Below are positions 33,638 to 45,138 of a DNA stretch of 64,000 bases, in pieces. This stretch comes from Enoplolaimus lenunculus (Eukaryota > Nematoda > Enoplea > Enoplida > Thoracostomopsidae): positions 62,001 to 126,000 of the forward strand of contig JASANG010000120.1 in the NCBI GenBank assembly GCA_030248215.1, read 5' to 3'. Within the stretch, counting starts at the first letter, position 1. Each line of letters starts with the position of its first letter. The notes beneath the pieces were generated by a model, which was given only the letters and a program-made list of their open reading frames with translations, was not told where the DNA came from and searched no databases. The translations under genes were made by a program, and so were the position numbers.

Positions 33638-36600
33638 CGGACTCCTATTGATTGGGACTCAAAATGGGGACCCACCTCTTATTCCGGTCACTTCAGTACT
33701 TGCAAAATAGATTGGAGATGATCGTTTAAAAGTGTGTTTAGCTATTTTGTGTCTGTTCTGGTTATCTAAATACACGAAGTTCCAAACTAAAACATCTTTG
33801 CAATAATGCGTAAATATCAGCTTTTCGTTTTCAAAATTTTGATCCATATTCGTTTTCGTGATTTTCAGTATTCGTTTTACCTAAGTACACCTTGACTTTA
33901 TGCTGACATACTACGCTTTAAATTAACAGCGGTTAGAAACGTTTAGTTGAAATATATACCAGAGCAATTCAACTTTGTTACTCGCTTTCATATAGCTCAT
34001 TCAAAAAATGTAAAAAATAATCATCAACAGTACGAATCGTTACTTTGATTAAATTCCAGCTAATTTAAACTTTTATAACTGCTGAGTTATAACACTAACT
34101 TCAATACATTGAGGACAATATGTTCGACGTCCTCCAACGTGAACGGTTATAAAACACATTATTACTTATCATTTTGTAACTTATTTAATATATACTTATC
34201 AATTCAGAGCAAAAATACGACAGAGCCGCAGGAGATGAAACAAAAATAACAGAAAGCTCGCATTCAGTCGTGCACACATTATGTCACTTTAAATAAATAT
34301 TTTAGTACATTATTTAACAGTTTTCAACATACGAACAGTTTAGTTACATGATTAGCTAAAATTTTCACTGGGTGAAATTTCGACCGCTCTGAGATGTTCC
34401 TGATATAGAAAAACTGACAGCTGATAATGAAGGCTAATCTTCTAATACATTAAATTTCTAGTTTGCAGATGAAAATCTGTTGCAATTTCGACCAATTTGA
34501 AAATGGCACTTTGCCGATTTACAGCGTTTATTACTCTTCAGCAATAATTTATTAATTTTCTTTTTTTGAGTATTTGTTCATTGAATAATATCAAGTATTG
34601 AACTTTATAAATTAATACGAATTGAAAACCATCTCTTGATCAGTTAGATGCGATCAGACAATCGTAAAGAAGAACAGTAGGTATTTCGCATAATAAAACA
34701 GGATTTGAAAAGTGTTTGCTTTTGCTTCCAATACAATTTTACCTATAAGTTTGTGGAAACCGATTTCTACCGCACACACGTTAAAGAAGAATCTTATCTG
34801 ACTTATCGGCAAGAGTAACATTATCATCAAGTACTATTGAAAAAATGTGAGGTATAATCACAGCGTTTCTCTGCTGAATTTGTCTTCATTCAAACAGGAA
34901 ATGGCTTAGACAGTCTCTCAGCTTTAAATCAACGCCCAGTGCCGTAGCCAGAATTTTATTTCGGAAGGGGATAATTTTTTATGTAAATGTTTTCGCGAGC
35001 GAGTGTAGCGAGCAAATAATTTTTTCCGCTTTAGGGCACAGCAAGATTTACACTATTAAAGTTTGAAAAAAATACCGTTGTCTGATTTCCCTACAAGTTT
35101 CGTGGGGAGAAAAATTTCCCGACCAACGCCTTACGCGCGCAGATAATATTTTAGTATGGCTATACACACGGTAACAGTTCTACAATTTCACAAACACTGT
35201 ATTTTGCACTAAACCTTGAAATTCTTGCACAATTAAAAGTTAACAATTTTCTACATTCTTGATACAAATTTTAACCTGTCGGTCAGTTGGTTGCAGGCCA
35301 ACCTGCTATTCAGGCTAATCACTAATTGATGTAGACCAATCTGCTATGTAATAGCCTAGGCTAAAACTGCTATTGAACAAAACGAAAGTTTTAGCTTATA
35401 TATTTAAACTTCACATAAGTTACGCTATACATTTGGCATCGAATTTTAAATTTTTAGATAATTCCGAGGACCTTGGGACAAAAAAACCGAATTGAAAAAT
35501 TCAAATTTCAATTTATATAATTAGGCGAATTAAAAAAGTTTGAATATGCAAAAAAATTAAAAACGACCCATTTTAGCAAACTCCAGCTGACGGGCTCTTG
35601 ATGGAAATGTGTCCACTAGCCTGCTGTTTGCTCAGAAAATTGACCTATTCCAATTACTATTTGACCTGGATAGCAGGTTGACCGACGACCTGTACTTGCT
35701 CTGAAATTTTCTACCCAACGAGTTTTTAGGAGCATCTGAGGTTAGTTCCCATCTTTGTATTGTGGTGAGTGAGTGGTAATTTCAACTGTTTCAGACACTT
35801 TGGCAGTAGTGCATTTACAAGTTACAAAACCTGAAAAATGACTTTTACTACTTCAGCGCTTGGACAACGATTATTAGCACCACAATAAACTGTGTCTGAG
35901 TTTTATGTTTTCCTGCATTTTGAATTCAACTGCAATATATGCCTTCATTTTGAGCTTTATGTGGTGTAAAGTGGTAAGTTTATTAATTGTATTAGAAAAC
36001 ATTTTAACAAAACAATTTTCATATAAAACTAAAGCGATTTAAAGCTGTCGACCTTATGCTTAGAATTGATGACGAGGTTCGGAATTGTTTGTTACAAAAT
36101 ATTGTTAGGGAATACTGTGGTCAGCTGACGTGGTATCCCAACGCGCTGATTTTTCATTTTAGTTGTATAGTAACATTTTAGTATTATTAATTTAATACCT
36201 AATCCGAATACAAGTACATTTAATAGTTATTATAAAGTTTCGTTAACAAAAATAAATAAAAATACTGTTGGTTATGTGATGTACCTAATTGTAAAATTAG
36301 CCGTTATTACTAGTCTTGCGTAGACTACTGTGCATTGTTTAGCAAGACACAGATTTCGGTTTTTACAGTATTAGAGCCTAAGTTGTCAGCCAAAACCGAA
36401 ATCTAAACGTCTGTAACATGTCATTGTACTGGGTTTACGCAACACTTTAATAGCGTAATTCGGCCACTGTGCAGGGAAGGTTCCGACGGCAGAAGTCACA
36501 GGCGAATATTTTCACCAAATTGGCGAAACGATAAATAATTATTATACATAGGAACTACATTTGTATATTAAGTCACAAATTATTGAAATATATTCCTTGT

Positions 36601-37543
36601 AAACAGTTAAATTTAAAATGAGTTAGTGTTGCAGTTATAGATCGCTCATAATCATTGGCGCTGCAAGAATATTTTTTGGATTTTGCATGCGGGGTGTTTG
36701 ATCAATTTATTTTATTTATATTAAACTTACTTGAAACAACAAGGACTGTGTTTTTCCGGCGTCTATATATGCGCATAATTCAAACGACCCGATAGCACGC
36801 TATAGTACACCATAGACGATATTCTAAACACCACAGTTTCACAAACACAGTATACTTAATGCTTTATTAAAATAAATACAATTTAACTCGCGATAAAGTA
36901 TCACAATGTTCTACCGGTTCCAATTTTGGTTTGCTTAATTTTTACTACTTCTCTGCGGGTTTGATAGCGCATGTGTGGAATATGCCAACTCTGAAATACG
37001 TCAGCTTTAATGGAACATTCAAACTGTGGTACTGGCTGGAATTTTAAAGTTCCACGCATGAAAATGGATTCAAACTCGTTTTTGGGTTAATATTTACTTT
37101 TAAAGATGTATATATTTAATTGCGCGGGTGTTGGAGAGTGATGTATTATGAAGAAGAGTGAAATATAGTTGTCATGTATTTAATTTAGCTTTTATCGTTT
37201 GATTTTTAACATGAAGAAACAAGTTCGAGAAGACTTTGTGAAACTTTAAACAGGCAATTGCAACACTTTTTTTGCGGTCGTTGAAATATTCCTATGCATG
37301 AAATACTACTGACACAGTTGAAGCTTACGCGTTTGATATAATAACATTTACAAACTGCACCTCATGCTAGCAGATGTTAAGATATAAGGTTTTGAACGAA
37401 CAATTTACGATATCAGAATATTGTTGATCTCGCACGCTTGAGCTAAAAATGCAAAATAGAAACATAAAAATAAAGTCCAAAGTTTACAATACAGTACTTG
37501 CGAATTAAGATTATTTATTCCAATTGCTTGTATATAAGTTTCG

Positions 37544-37606
37544 ACGTTATCTATATATTAAAGCTGGAACGCCCCACCTACGTATTTTGGACAACTTTCC
37601 AGCATT
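37544..37606. repeat. Dispersed 60-bp repeat, copy 1
   Basis: The phrase AAGCTGGAACGCCCCACCTA, then CGTATTTTGG, then ACAACTTTCCAGC recurs at 51768-51824 with few changes (AAGCTGGAACGCCCCACATA). The two ends (GCTGGAA and TTCCAGC) are inverted, so the unit is a short palindromic element. Confidence 0.7.
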
Positions 37607-39389
37607 ACTTTACAATAATTTCTTAATAAATATACGTGATAGTTCTATGACAAGAAAATTTGCAAGAATTTTTGTGTCTTCTCTAAGTTTTGCGCATTGC
37701 GAAAAGCTGGCAGACTAGTTCAATTTTATTTGCGAAACTGTAATTTATTGTCATGATGAATGGAAACCAATAATTGATTAAGGAGGATTTGAGAAAAAAT
37801 CAACATCATTTGCTAAAACGCAAGAACAAGATTTTGCACGTTTGACGCAAGATTACAGCTTACAAACGCTCTCAAAAACCAATGCGATTTAGATACAATT
37901 TTTTTCTTGTAAACCAAGAATTCTGCCTGAAAAGTACTGTCGAAGTGAACAGGGTGCAACCGTTGGTAAAAAACGACGGACCTGGAACCAGATTCATAAA
38001 TTCGAACCCAAATTAGATAAAAAAACATTCTTTTGAAATTTCACGGCAACGGAAGCTCACAAAATTGCGCTAAAGTTACAAGCATACTCATTGAATGACA
38101 CAACATGCATAAAATGGAAAATTTCGATACTTAATTTGTGCTGGCACCGTCGGCTAAAACCCTTCCGGAAGCGGAAGTTAGTTCTCTTTCGCGACCGAAC
38201 TAAGAGGCTGACCTAGGTTTTATACCTAAAAAATTGAATGAAATGATTAATATCTTAGAACTGCTTACAACAAGTGCTAACATATATGGTTTTATGTATA
38301 CTGGATTAAAAACCAACAGCAACAGGTAGGTATATAGGTTTGTTGCTAAAATGATAAACTGACAAAAATGTGTTTTAATGCACGTTTTAATTCTATATAA
38401 ATGGTATCGAATTACTGAATAGAGTAATCGCTAAGGACCTCTCAGGTTTTTGACGAATGATGTGAACGTTGTAAAAACGTGTCATATTGAAGCGTGTGCT
38501 TACAGTATTGAACTGTTTAGTTGTGTTTTTATGTTTAGAAAAAACTCATGAGATTGCGAATGACATAAACATATTTCAGGTTAAATTTAACCACTACAAA
38601 CATTAGGCAAACTCAGGTTTCTGTGTGACTTTATCACTAATACTAATATGTACAAGTGTGATTGCAGTTGAATTTGAAATTTAAGCCTAATGTCCAAACC
38701 TAGCATGTGCTCTAAAGGAAACAGCACTAGCGCCAATGTGTTTTCGGTTAAGAAAAACGTTTGCAGAATATATTTCAAGAATTATATACTTCGACCCTGT
38801 ATGATTATCGAGTATTTTTGCTTGAGACAACGTTAGACCAATCCCGTAAACAGCTATCTCAATCGCAATAACAACGTTCTGAAATCTGTAAATGTCAACT
38901 TTTCTATAACCTACATTGATGACTTGCACTTTAAGTACATACATAATATACGAGGCAACAGATGGCACAAACAACACCAATCGCAGACGAGACGTTGAAG
39001 TGTCGTTGTTAGAACGCTATTAATTTAATCGAATGGCTTCATTGTCTGCTTGCAAAACTTTCTATGCCGTTTTATTACAAGTTTTCAGGCTAGTATTAAT
39101 TAATACATCGTCCGCAATAAAGCAGGGCGGGGTGGTAGAAAACTGAATTCAGTTTGACCATAAAAATTTGAAAAAAATTTCCTATTCCGGTCAATTACAA
39201 AATAAACGTGCGTGTAATGCGCACTCGATAATGGTTTATTTGTAAACAACATAAGGTATTTATATGCATACGCAAACCAACAAATTACAAAATTTGTGAA
39301 ATTTTATCTTTGGGGCAGAACTGTCTTGCTCCGAAACGTTTTAATCATCTCCATGCTCGTAAATCTATTTTCAGATTTAATAAAGTTTA

Positions 39390-39663
39390 TGCGGATTGTC
39401 TATATGTCAGTTCGGCCTAGGCCATTCTCCTTCTTTGGTCTCTCATATGGACTCTGATTAGGACTAATGTTTATGCGGATTGTCTATGTGTATGGTAGAC
39501 AGTCTAGGCCATTGTTCAGCTTTGGTCTCTGATATGGACTCTAATTTGGACGAAAGGACATTATCCACTAATGGACTCTAATTAGAGATACCGATTCCTA
39601 TTGACTGAGATTTAAAACGGAAACTCTCTCTTTTATTACTCCCCAGTACAGTACACAACTTTA
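39390..39663. repeat. Tandem 80-bp duplication next to a TA-flanked MITE end
   Basis: TTTATGCGGATTGTCTATAT and TTTATGCGGATTGTCTATGT start two units that both run to TTGGTCTC and ATATGGACTCT. The second unit continues into TCTAATTAGAGATACCGATT and a worn MITE end near 39650, which relates it to the family at 41995. Confidence 0.6.
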
Positions 39664-41295
39664 ACAATGACACGCTCATGTTGCTGTAATTTCGTAGCAC
39701 TTCATACCTTATTTGTGATAACATTTCAAGTTCATCATCATTGAAGTGGTGACACCGCGACTCCAACCACCTTGAAGCTTGATTTCTCAACATCGACACA
39801 ACCAATTAAATTTGGAAATCGGTTACTTCGTTTATCACGGGTCAAGGTCTAGTAGAAAGTTTAGCACTTGTCAAAAATATAAACTATTTTCGAGGTTGAA
39901 TTTTTTTGATTTCAATTATTTCTTTTGGCACTGCTTCCTACGAACCGCTGTTAAACGGTTTATAATATTTGGTGCATATCACAAACAGGTTTTTTACTAT
40001 GCAATTTCAATTATATACAGGAAATCCAATTATAAGAAACAGTTTCCTGTAAGTTTATGTATAACTTGGATATATTAAGTAATTTATATTGCATTTGTAA
40101 TATTGGACCCACAGGGTGATCTCTTCAGTTGCCTTTATGATTAAGAATAAGACTGAAATTTTTAAAATTAAATGCTTGTCAAAGTCACCACCAGGACAAC
40201 GTGGTATACACGACGCATACAGCTGAATGCAGTGCCTGTGCAATTGCTAGCTCCCAGGCTAGCGGTTTCCGATTCCAATCAAACTATTTGAGCATACTGG
40301 CATTGAAAGTCTGCGTATTCCTTATTTGTAACTCATCAAAATAACCAATTTTCCGCTATTTTAATAACGACAAAAAACCGATTTAATTTTTTGTCGAAAA
40401 TGAATAGGCATATCCGATTACGTTCTGTTAAAAAGACACTGGACTAACGCAACAGTCAAGTTTGAATTACTATAATTTTGATTTTGGTCACGTATATGTT
40501 GCCATTGCAATGTATTCAACGAATTCTTTTATTATCCACGCTTAATTAGGTTTCCACTTCTACGTAAAACGTTATGGAACAAGCCAATATATTATATGCG
40601 TGCCTGACATTAGTCGTAAACTCACATTAGCATTTTAGGGTTTATGCGCCTAATCACCTGCTTATTAAAGGCAATACGCTAAGGTACAAACACGGTCACG
40701 TGAAATATCATGACAAAATTGTGACCGGCTTCAATTTCGGTTAGCATATTATAGTAGTGCCCTACATTAATACTGAAGAAACGTTGTCTAAAGAACTTTT
40801 TGGGGTCTGTCATTAATATTCATAAGTCGCAACGGTAACTTAATCTATCAGTATACACTTCTATAATATCAAACAAAAATATATACAAGAGTAACTGTTT
40901 GACAGCAAACTAAGTGAAAAAGTGAGGAAAACGGTATCGAAGTATTTGTTAGAATCAATCGTTTGTTATTGACAGTTTGTTTTAGTTTCAGACTTTTCAT
41001 TGTTGTCTACAAAACCTCATTCATTCGGGCATCTGATGTTTGCTTTCTGTCTAAAAACAATTCTGTCACTCACTGCTTTTGCTATACAGAGATATAAAAA
41101 AGCGGTGGCGATGCAAGATTCCTCGGTCGTCTTCATGCGTTTTTGCCCTGCAATTACAAACAAATCTAGAAAATTTTCCAGCCGTTTTTAGATTTCCGTA
41201 TAAAAGTTTAAGGTAAACGTTGTAAAAAATTATGTCCAAAATCCCGTTCGAAAAGCCTACCGCTGCAAATAATTCATTAAAAATCATAGTTAGGA

Positions 41296-41442
41296 ATTCA
41301 ATTCACATGTTTGAACAACCATGCAAGTTCACTGAATTTAATGCAGGCGCTTTCTCTCTCTGAAAAAATGCAAGTTCTGTGTGCAATTGACCAGCTGCAA
41401 GTTCTCGCAGCAAAAACTTGCATGTGTGAAGAGGGCTTAACT
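41296..41442. mobile_element. Short copy of the CTTGCA-rich MITE
   Basis: It runs from AATTCACATG to CTTGCATGTGTGAAGAGGGC. TGCAAGTT and its complement occur several times. The ends match those of the 738-bp copy at 42472-43209, so this is a deleted or minimal version. Confidence 0.6.
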
Positions 41443-41994
41443 GATTTCACCATTTTTGAGTGATTTTGAAAGTTTTTTAAAAGTTTTCGGTATAGGAGAA
41501 TTTGATATTTCCAACCCCCGTGAATCCGCCAGCAAATACAAATGTTCCGGTTAGGCAATAATGAATTATTCAGCTTTAAACAAGATAAATGATGCAAAAC
41601 CAGCTTGATATATAAATACCTTTCGTAGTTGCCAACGAATTGCGATTTCTGATCTCTGGCACATCTGATAAGTTAACTAGTGACCCATGAATCATTTTGA
41701 CTTATCAAATAGCTCAGTCTTAATATCTATACAACCGGCAAGCAATAGAATTAATTATTTATTTGTACCATGGGTGTAGGCAAGTCATAAGTTTGAAAAG
41801 GGTTGTTACATTCTATGTAACTTTCGTATAAGGTTTCTTGTGCTGCTTGCGGAAAAATTTCTAAAACAATGAACAAAAATTACAAAAGAATATTTTGACT
41901 TCTAAACCCTCTCTGGCTTCTTCTAGGAGTTAAAGCCATCTACTAGAGAGCTGTAAAATTGTAATACAGAATCAACGCAACACTATTGTACTTA

Positions 41995-42442
41995 CTGCAG
42001 TGCCCCGAATAAGAGGATGTGGGGTAATAAGAGGGGGTCCCCATTCTGAGGACCAATCAATAAGAGTCCGTATCTCTAATAACAGTCCGTAAGCGGATAG
42101 AGTCCGTAAACCCTAATTAGGGTTCATAAATGTCAATTAACCCTAAATGTAGCGCATAAATAAATCCAGGACCAAATAGGTTGAGTTCGAAACTTTAAAG
42201 AGTACATAAATTTTGAAAGTGTATTCCTAAGTGTAACCTTGTATTATCGCTCAAGCGATTGACACAAGACAAATAAACGTTTAATTCAACAAATCATTGC
42301 AGTACCGGATATATATCAGTAACGAAGGGTGGCGGAGCGTGGGTTAAAAATAAATAACAGTCCGTAACCAAATAACAGAGGAAGGTACCCTCTGGAGAGG
42401 CCAAATAAATATCAGTTCTTCCACTTATTCGGATCACTACGA
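41995..42442 (+). mobile_element. TA-flanked MITE, complete copy 1
   Basis: The ends are CTGCAGTGCCCCGAATAAGA and, reverse-complemented, TCGTAGTGATCCGAATAAG, and TA stands on each side. The interior matches 46918-47334 throughout. TA targets point to the Tc1/mariner superfamily. It is 448 bp with no coding capacity. Confidence 0.85.
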
Positions 42443-42471
42443 TACATTATATAGGTTGTATCATTATTAAT

Positions 42472-43209
42472 GCCCTATCCACACGTGCAAGATTTTGTGC
42501 AAGAACTGGCAGCTGTAACTTGCACAAGTTTCTAGCAGCTGCAAGTAGTTGCAAGGAAACATCATTTTCGTTATGAATCTTGGCATGAAGTAATGCGAAT
42601 AATTTGCAGTCAACTGTAATAAATATACAGCATAAGCTATGAATTACCAGTTCAGTCAATCATGATGAATTATTTTGACTTGCAACGCTATTCATACCAA
42701 AAATTGATTCTTAGGTTATATTCTTGATGAATGAATTTTAGTTGCAGTTCTGCGAATGAATAGTAGAAAAACTTGCAGCTGCAAGTTTCAACTGAAAGCA
42801 AGATTCACTCGCAAAGAAGGCTTTATTTGAAATTTCTAGGCTTGAAAACAATTTCATATTGTTGCGTTTTCTATTTAGCGTGTAAAAATAAGAAAAAAGC
42901 CCCATCACAATCGCCGTTCACTGCGAAATATCAAACAAGTTCGATATTTGAATTAATTCAAGCTTCTTGAGTCTGAATTAATTCAGAAGCACTGAACAAC
43001 ATGTCTTCCGATTAACCGATCAAAACGCAAGTTAGAAATTCAAGCGGCTTGCAACTGCGTTCACACGTGTGAATTTAAATGCAATAGCAAGAATACTATT
43101 GAATTATAATCAGCTGTAACAAGTTCAAAGTTGGTTTGTGACAAAACTTGAACGTGCAATTTCCATGTGCAAGTTTTTGCTGCAAAAAACTTGCACGTGT
43201 GAATTGGGC
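42472..43209. mobile_element. CTTGCA-rich element with long inverted ends
   Basis: The left end is GCCCTATCCACACGTGCAAG and the right end, reverse-complemented, is GCCCAATTCACACGTGCAAG. TGCAAG, CTTGCA and GCAGCTGCAAG words are spread through the whole length (for example near 42530, 42775, 43050 and 43170). No transposase frame is seen. A small relative lies at 41296-41442. Confidence 0.75.
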
Positions 43210-43489
43210 TTCACGATGTAACTGTGATCCCAGAAGTCTTATTATACTCTCACATTTCATTTCATGAAACGTTGTTTAAAATTTCTGATTAAATCCAGCT
43301 TCGTGAAATATTGAACAATGAGGAAAATCTGCAAATTAAGCAAGGCAAAGCGAAAGGCTAAGTATGGAATTCAGAAGTGTGAAAAAATAATCTTAGTTTT
43401 TGAATTTCGTGCGAAATAGGTTTGCTGAAGATACTATATTCCTTGAAATAAGCCTACTTACAGAAAGAAGGTGAATATATTTTGAATAA

Positions 43490-44300
43490 CCGAAATAAGG
43501 CTCATCTTTCAATGATTTTTACTTCGGTGTTATGGTTGATAATGGAATTGCTTTAGTCTTATGCCAACCTGAAAACATTGCTGAAGTTATTAGAGTTGCT
43601 GTGGATTGTGAAGCTGTAGAGAAAGTTTTTTAGTTTAAAACGAAATGTACAGCTTTGAAATTGACCATATTCGACAGTTTTTGTTTCAAGAAATTCCAAA
43701 GTGGTCGTAGCACCAAGTTATTTTGTATTTGTGAAATCACTGGAAGCATGTTGTGTCGTACTAAATATGAAAATTTTAAAAAATAATTCCTCTACATGAA
43801 AAGGACTCAAAATTGTAAGTTGGTGACATGACCAGTGGCCTTGGTTAAATCGCAAAGTTTGGTTTTTGAAACAGTTCTAAAAAGATAATTTCTGAACAAT
43901 TATTTGCTCATAAATTGTTATCTTAAAATCAATTTGGTTTTCTAGGCGGTCGTTCGACAATAACAAACCTTTTAATTTGCCTTAACAGTTGGGCAAAAAA
44001 GTAGACTGTGGGAAATAAATTGATATTTTGTGTCAAGATATGGCCCTCGATGTATTGTCTCATTATGAACTATTGCAAACGTTGGCGTGTATATATTGGG
44101 GTTTGCGGAAACCTACTACTTTTGCGACTAAAGAACGAGTTCCTGTGCATTCTAAAACTTGAAATAATCTTGGCGGATTAATTTCAAGGCGACCGCTTAT
44201 GATTTGATATGCTAATAATAAATTCCAGTCTTTGAATAGATTCCTTTTAAGGCGGTGGTATAAATGAATTTTCTATGGCCCACTCCATTGCCTAGTCAAC
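43490..44300 (+). mobile_element. Decayed LINE reverse transcriptase (CR1/Jockey-like)
   Basis: Read across shifting frames, the plus strand gives the normal order of non-LTR reverse-transcriptase blocks: FNDFYFGVMVDNG (the usual FNDFFSSVF block), QFLFQEIPKWS, RPVALVKSQSLVFETVLKR (usual YRPISL...FE.I...R), QFGFLGGRSTITNLLICLNS (usual HGFR.GRST...LL), and DMALDVLSHYELLQTL (usual DFSKAFDSV.H..LL). Several stops and frame changes separate the blocks, so it is dead. The SDGG/YADD catalytic region and an endonuclease were not found. Confidence 0.8.
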
Positions 44301-44394
44301 ATTGTATGCTGTGTAATTGCGTTCATTATACCTAATCTTCTTTGCGTTACAACTTAGCTACTGCACGGAACAACGCCGTAAGAGTAGTATAAGC

Positions 44395-44445
44395 ATATTC
44401 CTAACCGTAAGTCTAAGCGTATAACCCTAAGCCTACGTTCCGTCC
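44395..44445. repeat. Short CCTAAGCC-type tract
   Basis: Words such as CCTAACCGTAAGTCTAAGCG and ACCCTAAGCCTACG are close-packed, on the opposite strand from the TTAGGC-like tract at 25038. It looks like another degenerate telomere-type stretch, directly after the LINE relic. Confidence 0.4.
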
Positions 44446-45068
44446 GTGATTTTTACATGACCAACTTTCACTAAGTAGAATGTTTCATGATATGCATCTC
44501 TAACTAGCGATAGTGTAATCCTCAGTTTATTATGTCAATTGTGAGAGCAAAATGAAATGTGCCTAAACAAAATTTCTCTGCAATTTACAACCGAAATTGG
44601 TTCATTCCTTGAAATGACAGGTCGAATCGAATTTAACCTCTTACATCGCCCAATTTGTTTAAAAGAATGTGTTAGCTGTCAAAATTAGCACAGGTGACTA
44701 AATAAGAAGCTGATAAATTTGGCGTATACAAGGTCTCAGTATGGCTTTTGTACACTTTTCCGCAACATATAAAACTAAAGGCTTGGCTCAGGCGTATGCA
44801 AAATGCATACGTAAGCTTCATCGTAAACGTAAGCATAAATTTGAGGGAAAGTGTAAAATAGTCTCAACGCCAAGTATAATATATTATAAAAATAGTTATT
44901 TATTAAAAACTAAATTTAGAAGGAAAGAAAATCTAATATAACAAACACTGACGCAACCTCACAAAAATGCCGTGAAGTAAAAACATACCTTCTGTTAATG
45001 AAATAGCCTTTTCAGGGGTTTTAGAAGGTTGTAAATGAGAAGATTCTAAACAAAAGTACCGCATTAAT

Positions 45069-45138
45069 ATGAGGATTAGTTTTATATACCATTTTTCAAT
45101 AATATTAACGATACTTATTTGCATTCACGATAAAGTAG
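45069..45138 (+). CDS. Neuropeptide gene exon 1 (signal peptide)
   Basis: ATG at 45069 opens a basic residue, then a hydrophobic core (ISFIYHFSIILTILICI). The donor is GTAG|GTGAGT, a strong signal, leaving one base. Reading on past it gives a frame without further neuropeptide features, which supports splicing here. Confidence 0.88.

Larger units (their letters stand above)
32536..33696 (-). mobile_element. TA-flanked MITE split by a younger insertion
   Basis: The two parts, 32536-32881 and 33638-33696, are together the reverse complement of the complete copies at 41995-42442 and 46918-47334. Shared phrases include GGCCTCTCCAGAGGG, TAGCTTGAGCGATAATGCAA and GATTGGGACTCAAAATGGGG. The right end is followed by TA. 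A separate element (32882-33637) splits it. Confidence 0.8.
30235..45068. other. 15-kb stretch without a supported gene
   Basis: No convincing exon is seen. The visible content is MITEs (30786, 32347, the 32536-33696 nest, 41995), the CTTGCA-rich element at 42472-43209, a LINE relic at 43490-44300, a TTAGGC-like tract near 44400, and a tandem duplication near 39390-39550. The long AT-rich run 33900-37500 and most of 38200-41290 show nothing I recognise, except a fold-back family fragment near 35440-35620. Confidence 0.55.

Noticed and set aside
39578-39805. Minus-strand frame containing FNDDELEMLSQIR before AAG|GTATGA
   Set aside because: The donor is attractive, but there is no good acceptor, no partner exon, and the other half of the frame lies in MITE-like sequence.
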